A stretch of DNA of 31,006 bases, taken from positions 1 through 31,006 of the forward strand of contig CAZRUM010000010.1 in NCBI GenBank assembly GCA_964603435.1, given 5' to 3'. The position numbers and the translations under genes are program-made. The notes beneath the pieces were generated by a model that had not been told where the DNA came from, ran no database searches, and saw only the letters and a program-made list of their open reading frames with translations. Positions 22,474 to 29,655 of this stretch are shown piece by piece; the stretch's first letter is position 1, and every line of letters begins with the position of its first letter. The stretch comes from CAZRUM01 sp964603435 (GTDB lineage: Bacteria > Patescibacteriota > Patescibacteriia > Magasanikbacterales > UBA922).

Positions 22474-23283
22474 TTACATTACAGGAGGCTCTTCTGGAGT
22501 ATCTTCATGTGGTTCGGGATGTTCCATTTTGACAGGAGTTTTTTTAAGTTCTAGATAAAGAATAGTCGGAGCCAAAGTATTTAATGGTGTAACAAGTAAA
22601 CTGACAATTACACCAACTAAAGACATGAAAGCTACGTACAAAGTAAGAGCAATAGAAGATGTAGGATTAACTAAACCCATAATCATTTCAAATGGCCAAC
22701 TGACAAGCCATTGTAAGAAAATAAGAATAACAGCAAAAACGACAGTAGGAGCAAGAAGTCTCCATAGTACAGCTGACCAACGCCCCCTTACTAATTCTTT
22801 ACTATGAAGCATTGCCTCTGTCCCTTTGCTATCTTCCAAAGCTACACTATACATAGCAAAAGCAAACCAGACAGCTGCGATAATACCTGGGATTATAAAT
22901 AGAGCAAAACCTACAAATATAGCTAAGGTAGTTAATATAGAAACAATAAAGGCAGGGACAATCAATTTTACTGCTTTTTGTAATTCTGTGCGTACAGGCT
23001 CTGTTTCTTTGTTAGTTAATCTTTTGACTAGAACTCTAATAAAAGAAAGACTAATCCAAATACTGAAAATAGAACCAGCAATGATAATTAAAAAGTAAAT
23101 TATGGTTGCTAGACTAAAACCATAAAAATTAATAGCTTGCAGAGATGATCCAAAAATGGAAGTAGTAATACCAACAATTCCAGCTGGGATAAATAAGACG
23201 AGCATGTAGCGTAAGAAAAGCTCAAAATTAGCTTTGTATACATCTACACTTTGTTTGATTATTTCTTTTGCAGAAATTAACAT
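22474..23283 (-). CDS. Polytopic membrane protein of unknown function (269 aa)
   Basis: About six membrane segments. It starts with an amphipathic helix (ISAKEIIKQSVDVYKANFEL), and the loop FALFIIPGIIAAVWFAFAMY followed by SVALEDSKGTEAMLHSKELV is the hallmark of the glycerophosphodiesterase-membrane-domain/DUF975-like proteins. The short C-terminal tail is Pro/Glu-rich (EHPEPHEDTPEEPPVM). No catalytic residues are seen. It lies last in the tmk-folA-thyA strand run, 15 nt after tmk, so it is probably co-transcribed with tmk; a functional link is not evident. Confidence 0.85.
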   Translation of the reverse strand: MLISAKEIIKQSVDVYKANFELFLRYMLVLFIPAGIVGITTSIFGSSLQAINFYGFSLATIIYFLIIIAGSIFSIWISLSFIRVLVKRLTNKETEPVRTELQKAVKLIVPAFIVSILTTLAIFVGFALFIIPGIIAAVWFAFAMYSVALEDSKGTEAMLHSKELVRGRWSAVLWRLLAPTVVFAVILIFLQWLVSWPFEMIMGLVNPTSSIALTLYVAFMSLVGVIVSLLVTPLNTLAPTILYLELKKTPVKMEHPEPHEDTPEEPPVM

Positions 23284-23298
23284 ATGTTTGAATTAATT

Positions 23299-23979
23299 TT
23301 AATTTAAATGTTTTTGTATTTCTTCCCAGATTATACCATGAATTTGTTCTTTTGATAACATTTTTTCATTTTTTACACATTCAATCAATTTAAATTCAGG
23401 GTACATTTCAGCGATTTGTAAATAAGCTGACTCCGCATCTCGTAGATGATTTATATCGTCTTCGTGAATGTCACGTTTTTTGTCTCCTAAATATTCACGC
23501 TTGTCTTTCATATCTACCAGCTGTTGGGAAATTTCTGGAGTGACATGAAGAATTATATTTACACTAGGGCGGGGGATTTCTAAAATATTATATTCTAGGT
23601 TGTAGTTCCAATCAAAATATTTTTTTCTTTCTGCCACATCTTTTATTTTTCCACCCTGGTGTCCCATGTTGGAAGCGACATAACGATTGGCAATAACTAT
23701 CTTTCCTTCATCTAGCCATTTTTTTATTTTATCAGAAGCTGCAAACCTGTCAACTGCATAAAGGATAGAAGCTTTTTCTGGGCTGACCTCACTAGCACTA
23801 CCATATTTACCGTTTAAGTATTGTTCTACTAAAAAGGCGCTAGGTTCTCCATATTGAGGAAAGCTAATTTGTTCTACTTCTTTGCCAACGTTTTTTAACT
23901 TATCAACTAAAATATCTGTCTGGGTACCTTTACCAGAGCCATCGGTGCCTTCTATCATTATAAATAAACCTTTTGTCAT
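23299..23979 (-). CDS. tmk: dTMP kinase
   Basis: Phosphorylates dTMP to dTDP. 226 aa. P-loop EGTDGSGKGTQ near residues 10-20; DR-type motif DRFAAS; NRYVASNMGHQGGKI as the substrate-binding region; a lid region near KREYLGDKKRDIHEDD. The GSASEVSPEKASILYAVDRF signature is the variant found in several archaea and Patescibacteria, not the E. coli type. It starts 1 nt after the folA stop, which fits a dTMP-pathway operon. Confidence 0.94.
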   Translation of the reverse strand: MTKGLFIMIEGTDGSGKGTQTDILVDKLKNVGKEVEQISFPQYGEPSAFLVEQYLNGKYGSASEVSPEKASILYAVDRFAASDKIKKWLDEGKIVIANRYVASNMGHQGGKIKDVAERKKYFDWNYNLEYNILEIPRPSVNIILHVTPEISQQLVDMKDKREYLGDKKRDIHEDDINHLRDAESAYLQIAEMYPEFKLIECVKNEKMLSKEQIHGIIWEEIQKHLN

Positions 23980-23980
23980 A

Positions 23981-24457
23981 TTATTTTTTGATATAATTTA
24001 CAAAACTAAAATCCTCATGATCTTCACGCCAATCTTCCTTCCAAATGTCAGGTTCAATTTCTGGGAAAAATGCGTCACCGTCGACTTCTTGGTGTACATG
24101 AGTAATGTATAATTTATCAACACGGTTAACAGTTTGTTTGTAGATACTAGCGCCACCACAGATAAAAACATCTTCATCTTTTAGTTTTTCCCAAGCTTCA
24201 TCTAGAGAGTGCATTAGTCGTACACCTTCGGGTACTTTATAATTCTTATCAAAAGTTAAAACCACAGTTTTACGTTTAGGAAGTGGTTTACCAAGATATC
24301 CGAGGATTGATTCAAAAGTAGCTTGGCCCATTACAACAGTTTTTCCCATGGTAAGTTTTTTGAAATGAGAAAGATCCTCTGGAATATTCCAAGGGAGTTT
24401 ATTATCTTTTCCAATACAGTTGTTGGAAGCGATGGCGACTATTAAGGCTATAGACAT
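23981..24457 (-). CDS. folA: Dihydrofolate reductase
   Basis: NADPH-dependent reduction of dihydrofolate, required to recycle the folate oxidised by ThyA. 158 aa. Seen: LIVAIASNNCIGKDNKLPW, the acidic catalytic position in IPEDLSHFKKLT, the NADPH-binding GKTVVMGQATFESI and VFICGGASIYKQ. Between thyA (138 AT-rich nt upstream) and tmk. Identity is secure. Confidence 0.96.
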   Translation of the reverse strand: MSIALIVAIASNNCIGKDNKLPWNIPEDLSHFKKLTMGKTVVMGQATFESILGYLGKPLPKRKTVVLTFDKNYKVPEGVRLMHSLDEAWEKLKDEDVFICGGASIYKQTVNRVDKLYITHVHQEVDGDAFFPEIEPDIWKEDWREDHEDFSFVNYIKK

Positions 24458-24595
24458 AATTTTGGAATTTTAAATTATCACTAAAGTACAAGTGTTCCTT
24501 TGAAATTTAGGAAACAATTTTAATTATTTTAATTTAAATTAGTTATTTCTAAATTGTTTTCAAAATTTAAAATTACTAAATTACAAAATTGTTTA

Positions 24596-25468
24596 TTATA
24601 CTGCAATATCAAATTTAATTCTTGGGTGTGATTGGTAATTATTTAAAGTAGTATCAGTAGCTTGCCAGTCAAAAATAGAGGTAAAGTTTTCAGTTTCAAT
24701 ATTTGGTAGAGTATATTCATCAGGATTTCGTTCCAGTTGTTCTTTTATCCCTTCAATGTGATTGGAATAAATATGTGTATCACCCAAGAAACCAACTAGT
24801 CTTCCTTCTTTTAATCCTGCTTCTTTGGCAAGTAAGTGTAAAAGCAAGGCATAGCTGGAAATGTTAAAAGGTAAACCTAGGGCTACATCTACTGAGCGTT
24901 GGTTCCACATTAAATTTAGTTTATCGCCAGTGACTGTCACTTGCAAACTATAGTGACAGGGAGGTAGGGCCATTTCTTTTAATTTAGTAGGATTCCAAGC
25001 AGAAATTATCATTCGTCTGTCAGTTGGATTATTTTTCAAAGTATCAACGATATATTTTAATTGATCCACACCTTTGTTAGTATAATCAGTATCATAATTT
25101 TTGTAATCAGCTCCAAAGTGGCGCCATTGAAAACCATAGACTGGCCCCAAGTCACGCTCGGCTGCCATTTTGGCTTTGGTTTCTTCGTCATGATCATAAG
25201 GAACTTTTGTCGGACTGCACCATTCATTCCAAATGTGACATTTACGTTCCTTGAGCCATTCTTTGTCAGTAATGCCTTTTATAAAAAATTCAAGTTCAGT
25301 CGACATAACTTTGAAAGGCATTTTTTTGGTAGTAAGAAGTGGAAAGCCTTTGCTCATATCGTGTTCAAACATAACTCCGGCAACACTAATAACACCAGTA
25401 CCAGTACGGTCTTGTTTTTCCACACCATTTTCTAAAATGTGTTTTACTATATCTAGATAACTTTTCAT
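24596..25468 (-). CDS. thyA: Thymidylate synthase (ThyA type)
   Basis: Methylates dUMP to dTMP with methylene-tetrahydrofolate. 290 aa. Seen: RTGTGVISVAGVMFEHDMSK, KMPFKVMSTELEFFIKG, the catalytic ALPPCHY (Cys), LMWNQRSVDVALGLPFNISS and GDTHIYSNH. It lies upstream of folA and tmk on the same strand and downstream of dut, with a 136-nt palindromic repeat in between. This is the ThyA/DHFR pair, not ThyX. Confidence 0.97.
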   Translation of the reverse strand: MKSYLDIVKHILENGVEKQDRTGTGVISVAGVMFEHDMSKGFPLLTTKKMPFKVMSTELEFFIKGITDKEWLKERKCHIWNEWCSPTKVPYDHDEETKAKMAAERDLGPVYGFQWRHFGADYKNYDTDYTNKGVDQLKYIVDTLKNNPTDRRMIISAWNPTKLKEMALPPCHYSLQVTVTGDKLNLMWNQRSVDVALGLPFNISSYALLLHLLAKEAGLKEGRLVGFLGDTHIYSNHIEGIKEQLERNPDEYTLPNIETENFTSIFDWQATDTTLNNYQSHPRIKFDIAV

Positions 25469-25471
25469 AAA

Positions 25472-25607
25472 GGTCGTAATCCCGAGTGAACCCGTAGAGG
25501 CGACGAGGGATCTCTTTTTAGTGCACCTTGAGATGCTTTTAACAAATTATTGTTTAATGCGAATAACGAGACTTGTAAAGGGATTCCTCTCTTCGCTCGG
25601 AATGACA
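25472..25607. repeat. Imperfect palindromic repeat between dut and thyA
   Basis: GGTCGTAATCCCGAGTGAA at one end is the inverse of TTCGCTCGGAATGAC at the other, each followed by a GGGATC/GGATTCC motif. Elements of the form GTCATTCCGAGCGAA are common intergenic repeats. No gene. Confidence 0.7.
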
Positions 25608-25612
25608 AAGGA

Positions 25613-26038
25613 TTAAAATTCACCTGTACTGCCATGTTTACCTTCCCCACGAGCAGAATTACTTAATTCTTCTATTTCTTCTAGCTCAGCAGTAGCCACA
25701 GGATAAATAATTAATTGGGCAATTTTTTGACCTTTTTTAATTTGAGTAGTTTCATTATTCAAGTTGATAAGTAGTACATTATATTCACCACGAAAACCAG
25801 CATCAAATACACCTCCCATAGTGTGAAGACCATATTTAAATGGAGGGCCTCCTTTGTCTTTTACTATCGCAGCATAACCTTCATCAAATTCTGTGGCAAA
25901 ACCAAGATCAAATAATTTTCGTTCACCTGGTTTAATATCACAATCTTCCAAAGAATAAAGATCTAAACCAACATCCCCTGGATGAGCATAGTTTGGTAAA
26001 ATTGCATCTGGATGTAGACGTTTAATTTTTAATTTCAT
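25613..26038 (-). CDS. dut: dUTP diphosphatase (resident copy)
   Basis: Hydrolyses dUTP to dUMP and PPi, keeping uracil out of DNA and feeding ThyA. 141 aa, typical for the trimeric enzyme. Motif I is HPGDVGLDLYS, motif III GGVFDAGFRGEYNV, motif IV KKGQKIAQLII and motif V RGEGKHGSTG, all clear. Motif II reads KDKGGPPFKYGL and lacks the usual PRSS serine. AT-rich and without Shine-Dalgarno, unlike the second dUTPase-like gene at 30396-30935. It lies 9 nt after the kinase-like gene. Confidence 0.92.
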   Translation of the reverse strand: MKLKIKRLHPDAILPNYAHPGDVGLDLYSLEDCDIKPGERKLFDLGFATEFDEGYAAIVKDKGGPPFKYGLHTMGGVFDAGFRGEYNVLLINLNNETTQIKKGQKIAQLIIYPVATAELEEIEELSNSARGEGKHGSTGEF

Positions 26039-26047
26039 AGTATTGAT

Positions 26048-26611
26048 TTAAACAGATTTAGACTGATATTTTTCGATAAGTTTATCTAATTGAGTGTGTA
26101 AGTCTTCTAGACTGCCGTTATTATCAATTGTGTCCGTGGCTTGACTGGCTATTTCTTCTATTTTTAATTCTGCTTCGCGTTTGTGATCTGTTTTAAATTC
26201 TTTTAAAGTTTTACCTACGTCGTCAACTTTTTCTGTTCTTTTGATTATTCTTTCGTATCTTTTTTCTATGTCGGCTGTAATGTTTACCAAAATGAACCCA
26301 GGAATTTCTTTTAAATTGACAACGTCTCCTGGTCGTCTTACTCCATCAATTGCAATGAGATTGTTTTTATCATTTTTTACATCTTCGGCCATGACACGGG
26401 CCATAGTTTCTTCACCAAAATTTTCTCGGATAATTTGAGAAAGTTTTTGTAAATTTTCACGATTGTTTTCTAAATATAATCTATTTAAAACATCAGTCAG
26501 CATGGTAGAAAAGCGATAGGTAGAAGCATTGTACTTAGTTTTTAGATGTTTTACAGCCGTGCCTTTACCACTAGCTATTTGTCCAACAAAGCCAAAGATA
26601 ATTTTATCCAT
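26048..26611 (-). CDS. P-loop nucleotide kinase-like protein (187 aa)
   Basis: P-loop GQIASGKGT at residues 10-18; then YRFSTMLTDVLNRLYLENNR, as in nucleoside-monophosphate or dephospho-CoA kinase-like folds, IAIDGVRRPGDV as the Walker B and substrate strand, and a basic helical lid (YERIIKRTEKVDDVGKTLKE). Such AAA_18/UPF0200-like proteins resemble archaeal nucleotide kinases and phage dNMP kinases. Located between dCMP deaminase and dut, with a 2-nt gap to the former, so a (deoxy)nucleotide monophosphate kinase role is a fair inference, but the substrate is not known. Confidence 0.8.
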   Translation of the reverse strand: MDKIIFGFVGQIASGKGTAVKHLKTKYNASTYRFSTMLTDVLNRLYLENNRENLQKLSQIIRENFGEETMARVMAEDVKNDKNNLIAIDGVRRPGDVVNLKEIPGFILVNITADIEKRYERIIKRTEKVDDVGKTLKEFKTDHKREAELKIEEIASQATDTIDNNGSLEDLHTQLDKLIEKYQSKSV

Positions 26612-26613
26612 AT

Positions 26614-27087
26614 TTATTTTTCGTTTGAATAATCAGAAATATATTGACGATAGTGTACTCCGGCTGCATCGAGCATTTTTCTGGAAGCTATCCAAATGTC
26701 TTCGTCATGATATTTATCACTTTCAAAAATTACTTCTGTCATACCATTTTGGATAATAGCTTTAACACATTCGTTGCAAGGAAATAAGGTGCAATATATT
26801 TTGCAGTCGTGTGGTTGTTTGTTGGAATTATAAATTGCATTTTCTTCTGAATGGCAGACATAAGCATATTTAGTATCCAAAAAACTACCTTCTCTTCCCC
26901 AAGGGAACTCTTCACTTTCTACTCCACGAGGAAAGCCATTGTATCCAAGGCCTATGACCACATTGTTTTTATCAGCAATGACAGAACCGGCTTGGGTAGA
27001 GGGGTCTTTGGAGCGTTCGGCAATGACATGGGCCATACGCATAAAGCATTCGTCCCAGGAGATATTGTTTTCACGTTGTTTTTCCAT
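26614..27087 (-). CDS. dCMP deaminase (ComEB-like)
   Basis: Zinc enzyme that converts dCMP to dUMP, the substrate of ThyA. 157 aa. The active site is CHSEENAI (HxE) and TLFPCNECVKAI (PCxxC). The N-terminal ISWDECFMRMAHVIAERSKD and STQAGSVIADKNNVVIGLGY are usual for dCMP and cytidine-type deaminases. First gene of a run (deaminase, kinase-like, dut) with a promoter at 27112-27140. The dNTP context supports dCMP over riboflavin- or tRNA-type deaminases. Confidence 0.93.
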   Translation of the reverse strand: MEKQRENNISWDECFMRMAHVIAERSKDPSTQAGSVIADKNNVVIGLGYNGFPRGVESEEFPWGREGSFLDTKYAYVCHSEENAIYNSNKQPHDCKIYCTLFPCNECVKAIIQNGMTEVIFESDKYHDEDIWIASRKMLDAAGVHYRQYISDYSNEK

Positions 27088-27111
27088 ATTTTTTATTACT
27101 TAAGTAGAGGT

Positions 27112-27140
27112 ATTTTAGCAAAAACCTGGCTTTGTAGCAA
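27112..27140 (-). promoter_or_regulatory. Promoter of the dCMP deaminase operon
   Basis: TTGCTA (27140-27135), 17-nt spacer, TAAAAT (27117-27112). Expected start near 27105, about 18 nt before the ATG. Confidence 0.65.
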
Positions 27141-27155
27141 GTGGAGAAAATAATA

Positions 27156-27183
27156 AAAAAACCCTCCTAAAAAGGAGGGTTTT
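27156..27183. terminator. Terminator of rplA
   Basis: AAAACCCTCC, loop, GGAGGGTTTT; on the minus strand seven T follow. It separates rplA from the dCMP deaminase operon. Confidence 0.9.
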
Positions 27184-27204
27184 GGTAATAAATTTTTTGT
27201 CTAA

Positions 27205-27879
27205 TTAGGCTTCCACTTTTACACTTGGACCCATACTAGAGGTCAAGTATAGAGATTTGATATAAGTACCTTTGGTAGAAGCTGGTTTGGCTTTTTTTAG
27301 GGTATCTAGGAAAGTTTCAAAATTTTCTTTTAGTTGGGCAATTTCGAAACTTACTTTGCCAATTGTTAGATGTATGATAGCGGCGTCATCATTCTTGAAG
27401 GCAACTTTACCTTTTTTGAGATCACCAATCATTTTTTTCAAATCTGGACCAACTGTGTCAGTCTTAGGACTAGGCATAAGACCTTTAGGGCCAAGTATTT
27501 TGGCAGCGACAGCAATTTTTGGCATCATCTCTGGAGTAGCAACAGCAATATCAAATTCTATTTTTCCAGTAGTTTTGATTTTTTTGATGTCTTCTTCTCC
27601 GTAGACAAAGTCTGCGCCAGCATCTTTTGCAGTTTTTTCATCATTGGGACTAACAAAAGCAGCTACACTTTTGGTCTTACCAGTACCGTGAGGAAGAACC
27701 ATAGTAGTACGGATTTGTTGATCACCTTTTTTAGGGTCAATTCCCAATTTGGCATGTAGTTCAACTGATGCATCAAATTTTACAGTACTAGTCTTTTTGA
27801 TGAGCTCTAGGGCTTCATCTAGGTTATAAGTTTTTGTACTGTCTATTTGAGCTTTTAGACTTGTCATTCTTTTTGACAT
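27205..27879 (-). CDS. rplA: 50S ribosomal protein L1
   Basis: Binds 23S rRNA at the L1 stalk and often represses its own mRNA. 224 aa from ATG 27879, a usual size. Seen: TYNLDEALELIKKTSTVKFDASVELH, the first-domain DIAVATPEMMPKIAVAAKILGPKGLMPSPKTDTVG, and KGTYIKSLYLTSSMGPSVKV at the end. An in-frame GTG at 27927 would translate the leader hairpin (MGPWTTPRV) and is rejected. rplK, its usual partner, is not adjacent. A strong promoter and a structured leader precede it. Confidence 0.96.
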   Translation of the reverse strand: MSKRMTSLKAQIDSTKTYNLDEALELIKKTSTVKFDASVELHAKLGIDPKKGDQQIRTTMVLPHGTGKTKSVAAFVSPNDEKTAKDAGADFVYGEEDIKKIKTTGKIEFDIAVATPEMMPKIAVAAKILGPKGLMPSPKTDTVGPDLKKMIGDLKKGKVAFKNDDAAIIHLTIGKVSFEIAQLKENFETFLDTLKKAKPASTKGTYIKSLYLTSSMGPSVKVEA

Positions 27880-27888
27880 ATAGTTTTG

Positions 27889-27930
27889 TTTGGTGGTACG
27901 AACCCTTGGAGTGGTCCAAGGTCCCACTTA
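27889..27930 (-). promoter_or_regulatory. Structured leader of rplA, possible L1 autoregulatory site
   Basis: On the minus strand GTGG, internal loop, CCTTGGA, CCAC loop, TCCAAGG, internal loop GTTCGTA, CCAC. A two-stem hairpin with an asymmetric internal loop just before rplA resembles the general shape of L1-binding mRNA sites; the exact consensus was not checked. Confidence 0.45.
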
Positions 27931-27952
27931 AATAAAATTAAAACCGGGTGTA

Positions 27953-27981
27953 AATATACCCGATTTCTATAATTTTGTCAA
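27953..27981 (-). promoter_or_regulatory. Promoter of rplA
   Basis: TTGACA (27981-27976), 17-nt spacer, TATATT (27958-27953). Expected start near 27946, a leader of about 67 nt. Confidence 0.88.
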
Positions 27982-28003
27982 GGGGGTGTGTTTATAGGGT
28001 GCG

Positions 28004-28627
28004 CTATTCTATCCAACCTACACCTTCTTTGGCAAATTTTTCTTTTAATTCTTCCTTTACAGCTTCTAATAGATCCTTTAATTTGGGAAAATGCTTGATA
28101 GCTGCATCAAAGCTTTTTACTGCTTTGTCAGCATAGTCAGAGTGAAATTCTTTTGGGATATATACATCTGTGCCACATTCATCTAGATGTAAATAGGCTT
28201 CAATTTTATCCAGTGCTTTGACAAATTTTGCTTCTGGTAATTTTTGTTCTTCAAATTCATCCCAGACTTTGTAAATATCTCCAGCAAAAGGAATTCCTTT
28301 CAAAATTTTCCCCATAGCCTTTACTTCATCTCGGTGTTTGTTTTGAATTTTATCTTTGTCAGTATCATTAATTTGATCAATCGCGTCAATATCACCAGTG
28401 ACAGATTCTGCTAGGTCATGAATAAGGGCCATAGCCATGGCTTTTTGTAAATCTAGTGGTTCGTCTAGTTCGGTGCCAATCACATGGACCATGAGAGTAA
28501 GGCGCCAAGAGTGTTCGGCCACAGAGTCACCTTTTTCACTTAGTGAAGATTCAAAGCGGGGAGTCCTTTTTAATTCATTGGCGCGATGAAGAAAAGTGAG
28601 TATACCCTCTAGTTTTTTGTTTTTCAT
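28004..28627 (-). CDS. HD-domain phosphohydrolase (YfbR/HDDC2-like)
   Basis: 207 aa from ATG 28627. Metal-binding residues of the HD fold: DSVAEHSWRL (first His), LIHDLAE (HD) and a distal Asp in VKALDKIEAYLHL. The pattern RANELKRTPRF near the start and the EHSWR-HDLAE spacing are those of 5'-deoxynucleotidases such as YfbR and HDDC2, which would dephosphorylate dNMPs; this fits the surrounding dNTP genes but the substrate is inferred. The ATG at 28663 lies inside a TGATATACT extended -10 box, so the start is 28627. Confidence 0.85.
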   Translation of the reverse strand: MKNKKLEGILTFLHRANELKRTPRFESSLSEKGDSVAEHSWRLTLMVHVIGTELDEPLDLQKAMAMALIHDLAESVTGDIDAIDQINDTDKDKIQNKHRDEVKAMGKILKGIPFAGDIYKVWDEFEEQKLPEAKFVKALDKIEAYLHLDECGTDVYIPKEFHSDYADKAVKSFDAAIKHFPKLKDLLEAVKEELKEKFAKEGVGWIE

Positions 28628-28653
28628 AAAAAAATATTTTAAACGTTTATAAA

Positions 28654-28662
28654 AGTATATCA
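28654..28662 (-). promoter_or_regulatory. Extended -10 of the HD-domain gene
   Basis: TGATATACT read on the minus strand; no good -35. Expected start near 28647, about 20 nt before the ATG at 28627. Confidence 0.45.
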
Positions 28663-28664
28663 TA

Positions 28665-29000
28665 TTAGTGAAAAAAAGGTAGTGGTTCGTTATTCCAAAT
28701 CTCCTGGGCAGTTTCTGGTGGCAAAAAATAAAACTCTTCTTTTCTTTTCACTGTTTTTTCATTTGGGTCACCACACAAAGGGATGCCATGTGGATATTTT
28801 TCTTTTAAAACACTTTCTTCTTCACGTCTAATGGGTACAGTAAAACGTTTTTTGTCCACTTCTACCCATTTTACACCAGCGTAGTTTACTATCTTGCCTT
28901 CTACCGGGGTAGCAGAGATGAGCAGTTTGTTTTCAAGTGCCACCGCTAGACTAGGAGCATCTTCTGTGGCTACTTTTTTGTTGATTTGGACTTTGGTCAT
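28665..29000 (-). CDS. Hypothetical protein (111 aa)
   Basis: Not recognised. A compact soluble protein with alternating strands: TKVQINKKVATEDAPSLAVA, VNYAGVKWVEVDKKRFTVPI, and a short acidic end (PETAQEIWNNEPLPFFH). Two residues near the middle (GIPLCGDPNEK) include its only Cys. I chose ATG 29000, 4 nt after the MazG-like stop; an ATG at 29021 would overlap that gene. Probably co-transcribed with the MazG-like gene. No function can be read. Confidence 0.7.
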   Translation of the reverse strand: MTKVQINKKVATEDAPSLAVALENKLLISATPVEGKIVNYAGVKWVEVDKKRFTVPIRREEESVLKEKYPHGIPLCGDPNEKTVKRKEEFYFLPPETAQEIWNNEPLPFFH

Positions 29001-29004
29001 ATGT

Positions 29005-29322
29005 TTATTTATTAGTTTCATTTAAATTTTCCCAATCCCACTCTCTGTCTTTATTTAATTTAATTTTTTTAATAATTTCTTTTTCGATATCTATAGAAAG
29101 TACCCCACAGAGATGTAAAATTCGTTGTACTATATCTCCAAGCTCTTCTTTGAAGCCGTCTTTGCCGTCTATATTTTTATGACGATAAGCCGTGTATGCT
29201 TCTGAGACTTCAGAGTGGATAAGGGCAATTTTTTCTACCACATTTATGTCGGCTGGATTTGTGCCAAAGCCTTTTTTTTGAGCCTGTTCCATAATGAGAT
29301 TTGTAAGTTCTGGTATGGTCAT
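29005..29322 (-). CDS. MazG-like nucleotide pyrophosphohydrolase
   Basis: All-alpha NTP pyrophosphohydrolase. 105 aa, a single MazG-like domain. Metal ligands follow the family pattern: EVSEA (ExxE) and EELGDIVQR (ExxD), with IHSE before and REWDW at the end. Such small MazG-like proteins clear non-canonical or excess (d)NTPs. The setting among dUTPase, HD-phosphohydrolase and kinases suggests dNTP-pool control. The start ATG follows the 40-nt repeat copy at 29343-29382 closely. Confidence 0.87.
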   Translation of the reverse strand: MTIPELTNLIMEQAQKKGFGTNPADINVVEKIALIHSEVSEAYTAYRHKNIDGKDGFKEELGDIVQRILHLCGVLSIDIEKEIIKKIKLNKDREWDWENLNETNK

Positions 29323-29342
29323 ATAATATTAATTAAAATTTA

Positions 29343-29382
29343 CCAACCCAACATTCCTTTTAAAAAGAAAAACTAGGTTGGG
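29343..29382. repeat. 40-nt palindromic repeat, copy 1
   Basis: Identical to 30292-30331 in the same orientation. On the minus strand CCCAACC at one end pairs with GGTTGGG at the other, with an inner UUCUUUU/AAAAGGAA arm. The two copies bracket the tdk and zinc-finger genes exactly. Confidence 0.9.
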
Positions 29383-29383
29383 T

Positions 29384-29474
29384 CGCTGACTTCCACTGTC
29401 TGCGGTTGTAGCCTCCCTGATTTGTTTCTAAATAATTAGAAACAAATCAGGTGGCCGCAGACAGGAGGTCAGCG
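29384..29474. other. Large nested hairpin at the end of the tdk cassette
   Basis: The outer stem CGCTGAC and TGTCTGCGG (from 29384) pairs with CCGCAGACA and GTCAGCG (to 29474). The inner stem CCTGATTTGTTTCTA (29416-29430) pairs perfectly with 29437-29451. An asymmetric internal loop joins them. It may stop transcription or protect the 3' end of the minus transcript; no T tract follows directly. Confidence 0.7.
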
Positions 29475-29487
29475 AACACCGAGGACG

Positions 29488-29655
29488 TCAGTTGCTAGGT
29501 GCCGACACCTCCTTCGGACGAGCGGGGTGGAAGACTTTTTGGCATTTCGCACACATCGTGAGGTGCTCGTGTGCCTCGTACAGGTTAGGGTCGTTTTCAT
29601 TTCCGAATTCAAAGATGTCAGCGAGTAGAAGCTTTTGTGCTTCTAGACATTCCAT
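29488..29655 (-). CDS. Zinc-finger (zf-HC2-like) miniprotein overlapping tdk
   Basis: 55 aa: MECLEAQKLLLADIFEF, then EAHEHLTMCAKCQKVFH and a short tail. Cys3, His and CxxC (HLTMCAKC) follow the zf-HC2 pattern of anti-sigma factors and related small zinc proteins. It has no membrane segment, so if it is an anti-sigma-like protein it is soluble. The start at 29655 is chosen because AGAAGGAAG lies 6 nt upstream; a longer frame to 29691 is unsupported. It overlaps the tdk end by 13 nt, which suggests translational coupling. GC-rich codons match the cassette. Confidence 0.7.
   Translation of the reverse strand: MECLEAQKLLLADIFEFGNENDPNLYEAHEHLTMCAKCQKVFHPARPKEVSAPSN

Noticed and set aside
25465..25650. 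A 61-aa frame between dut and thyA.
   Set aside because: It lies inside a palindromic intergenic repeat and has no ribosome binding site or family resemblance.
27880..27927. N-terminal extension of L1 beginning MGPWTTPRV.
   Set aside because: It would translate the leader hairpin from a GTG, and L1 families start at MSKRM-like positions.
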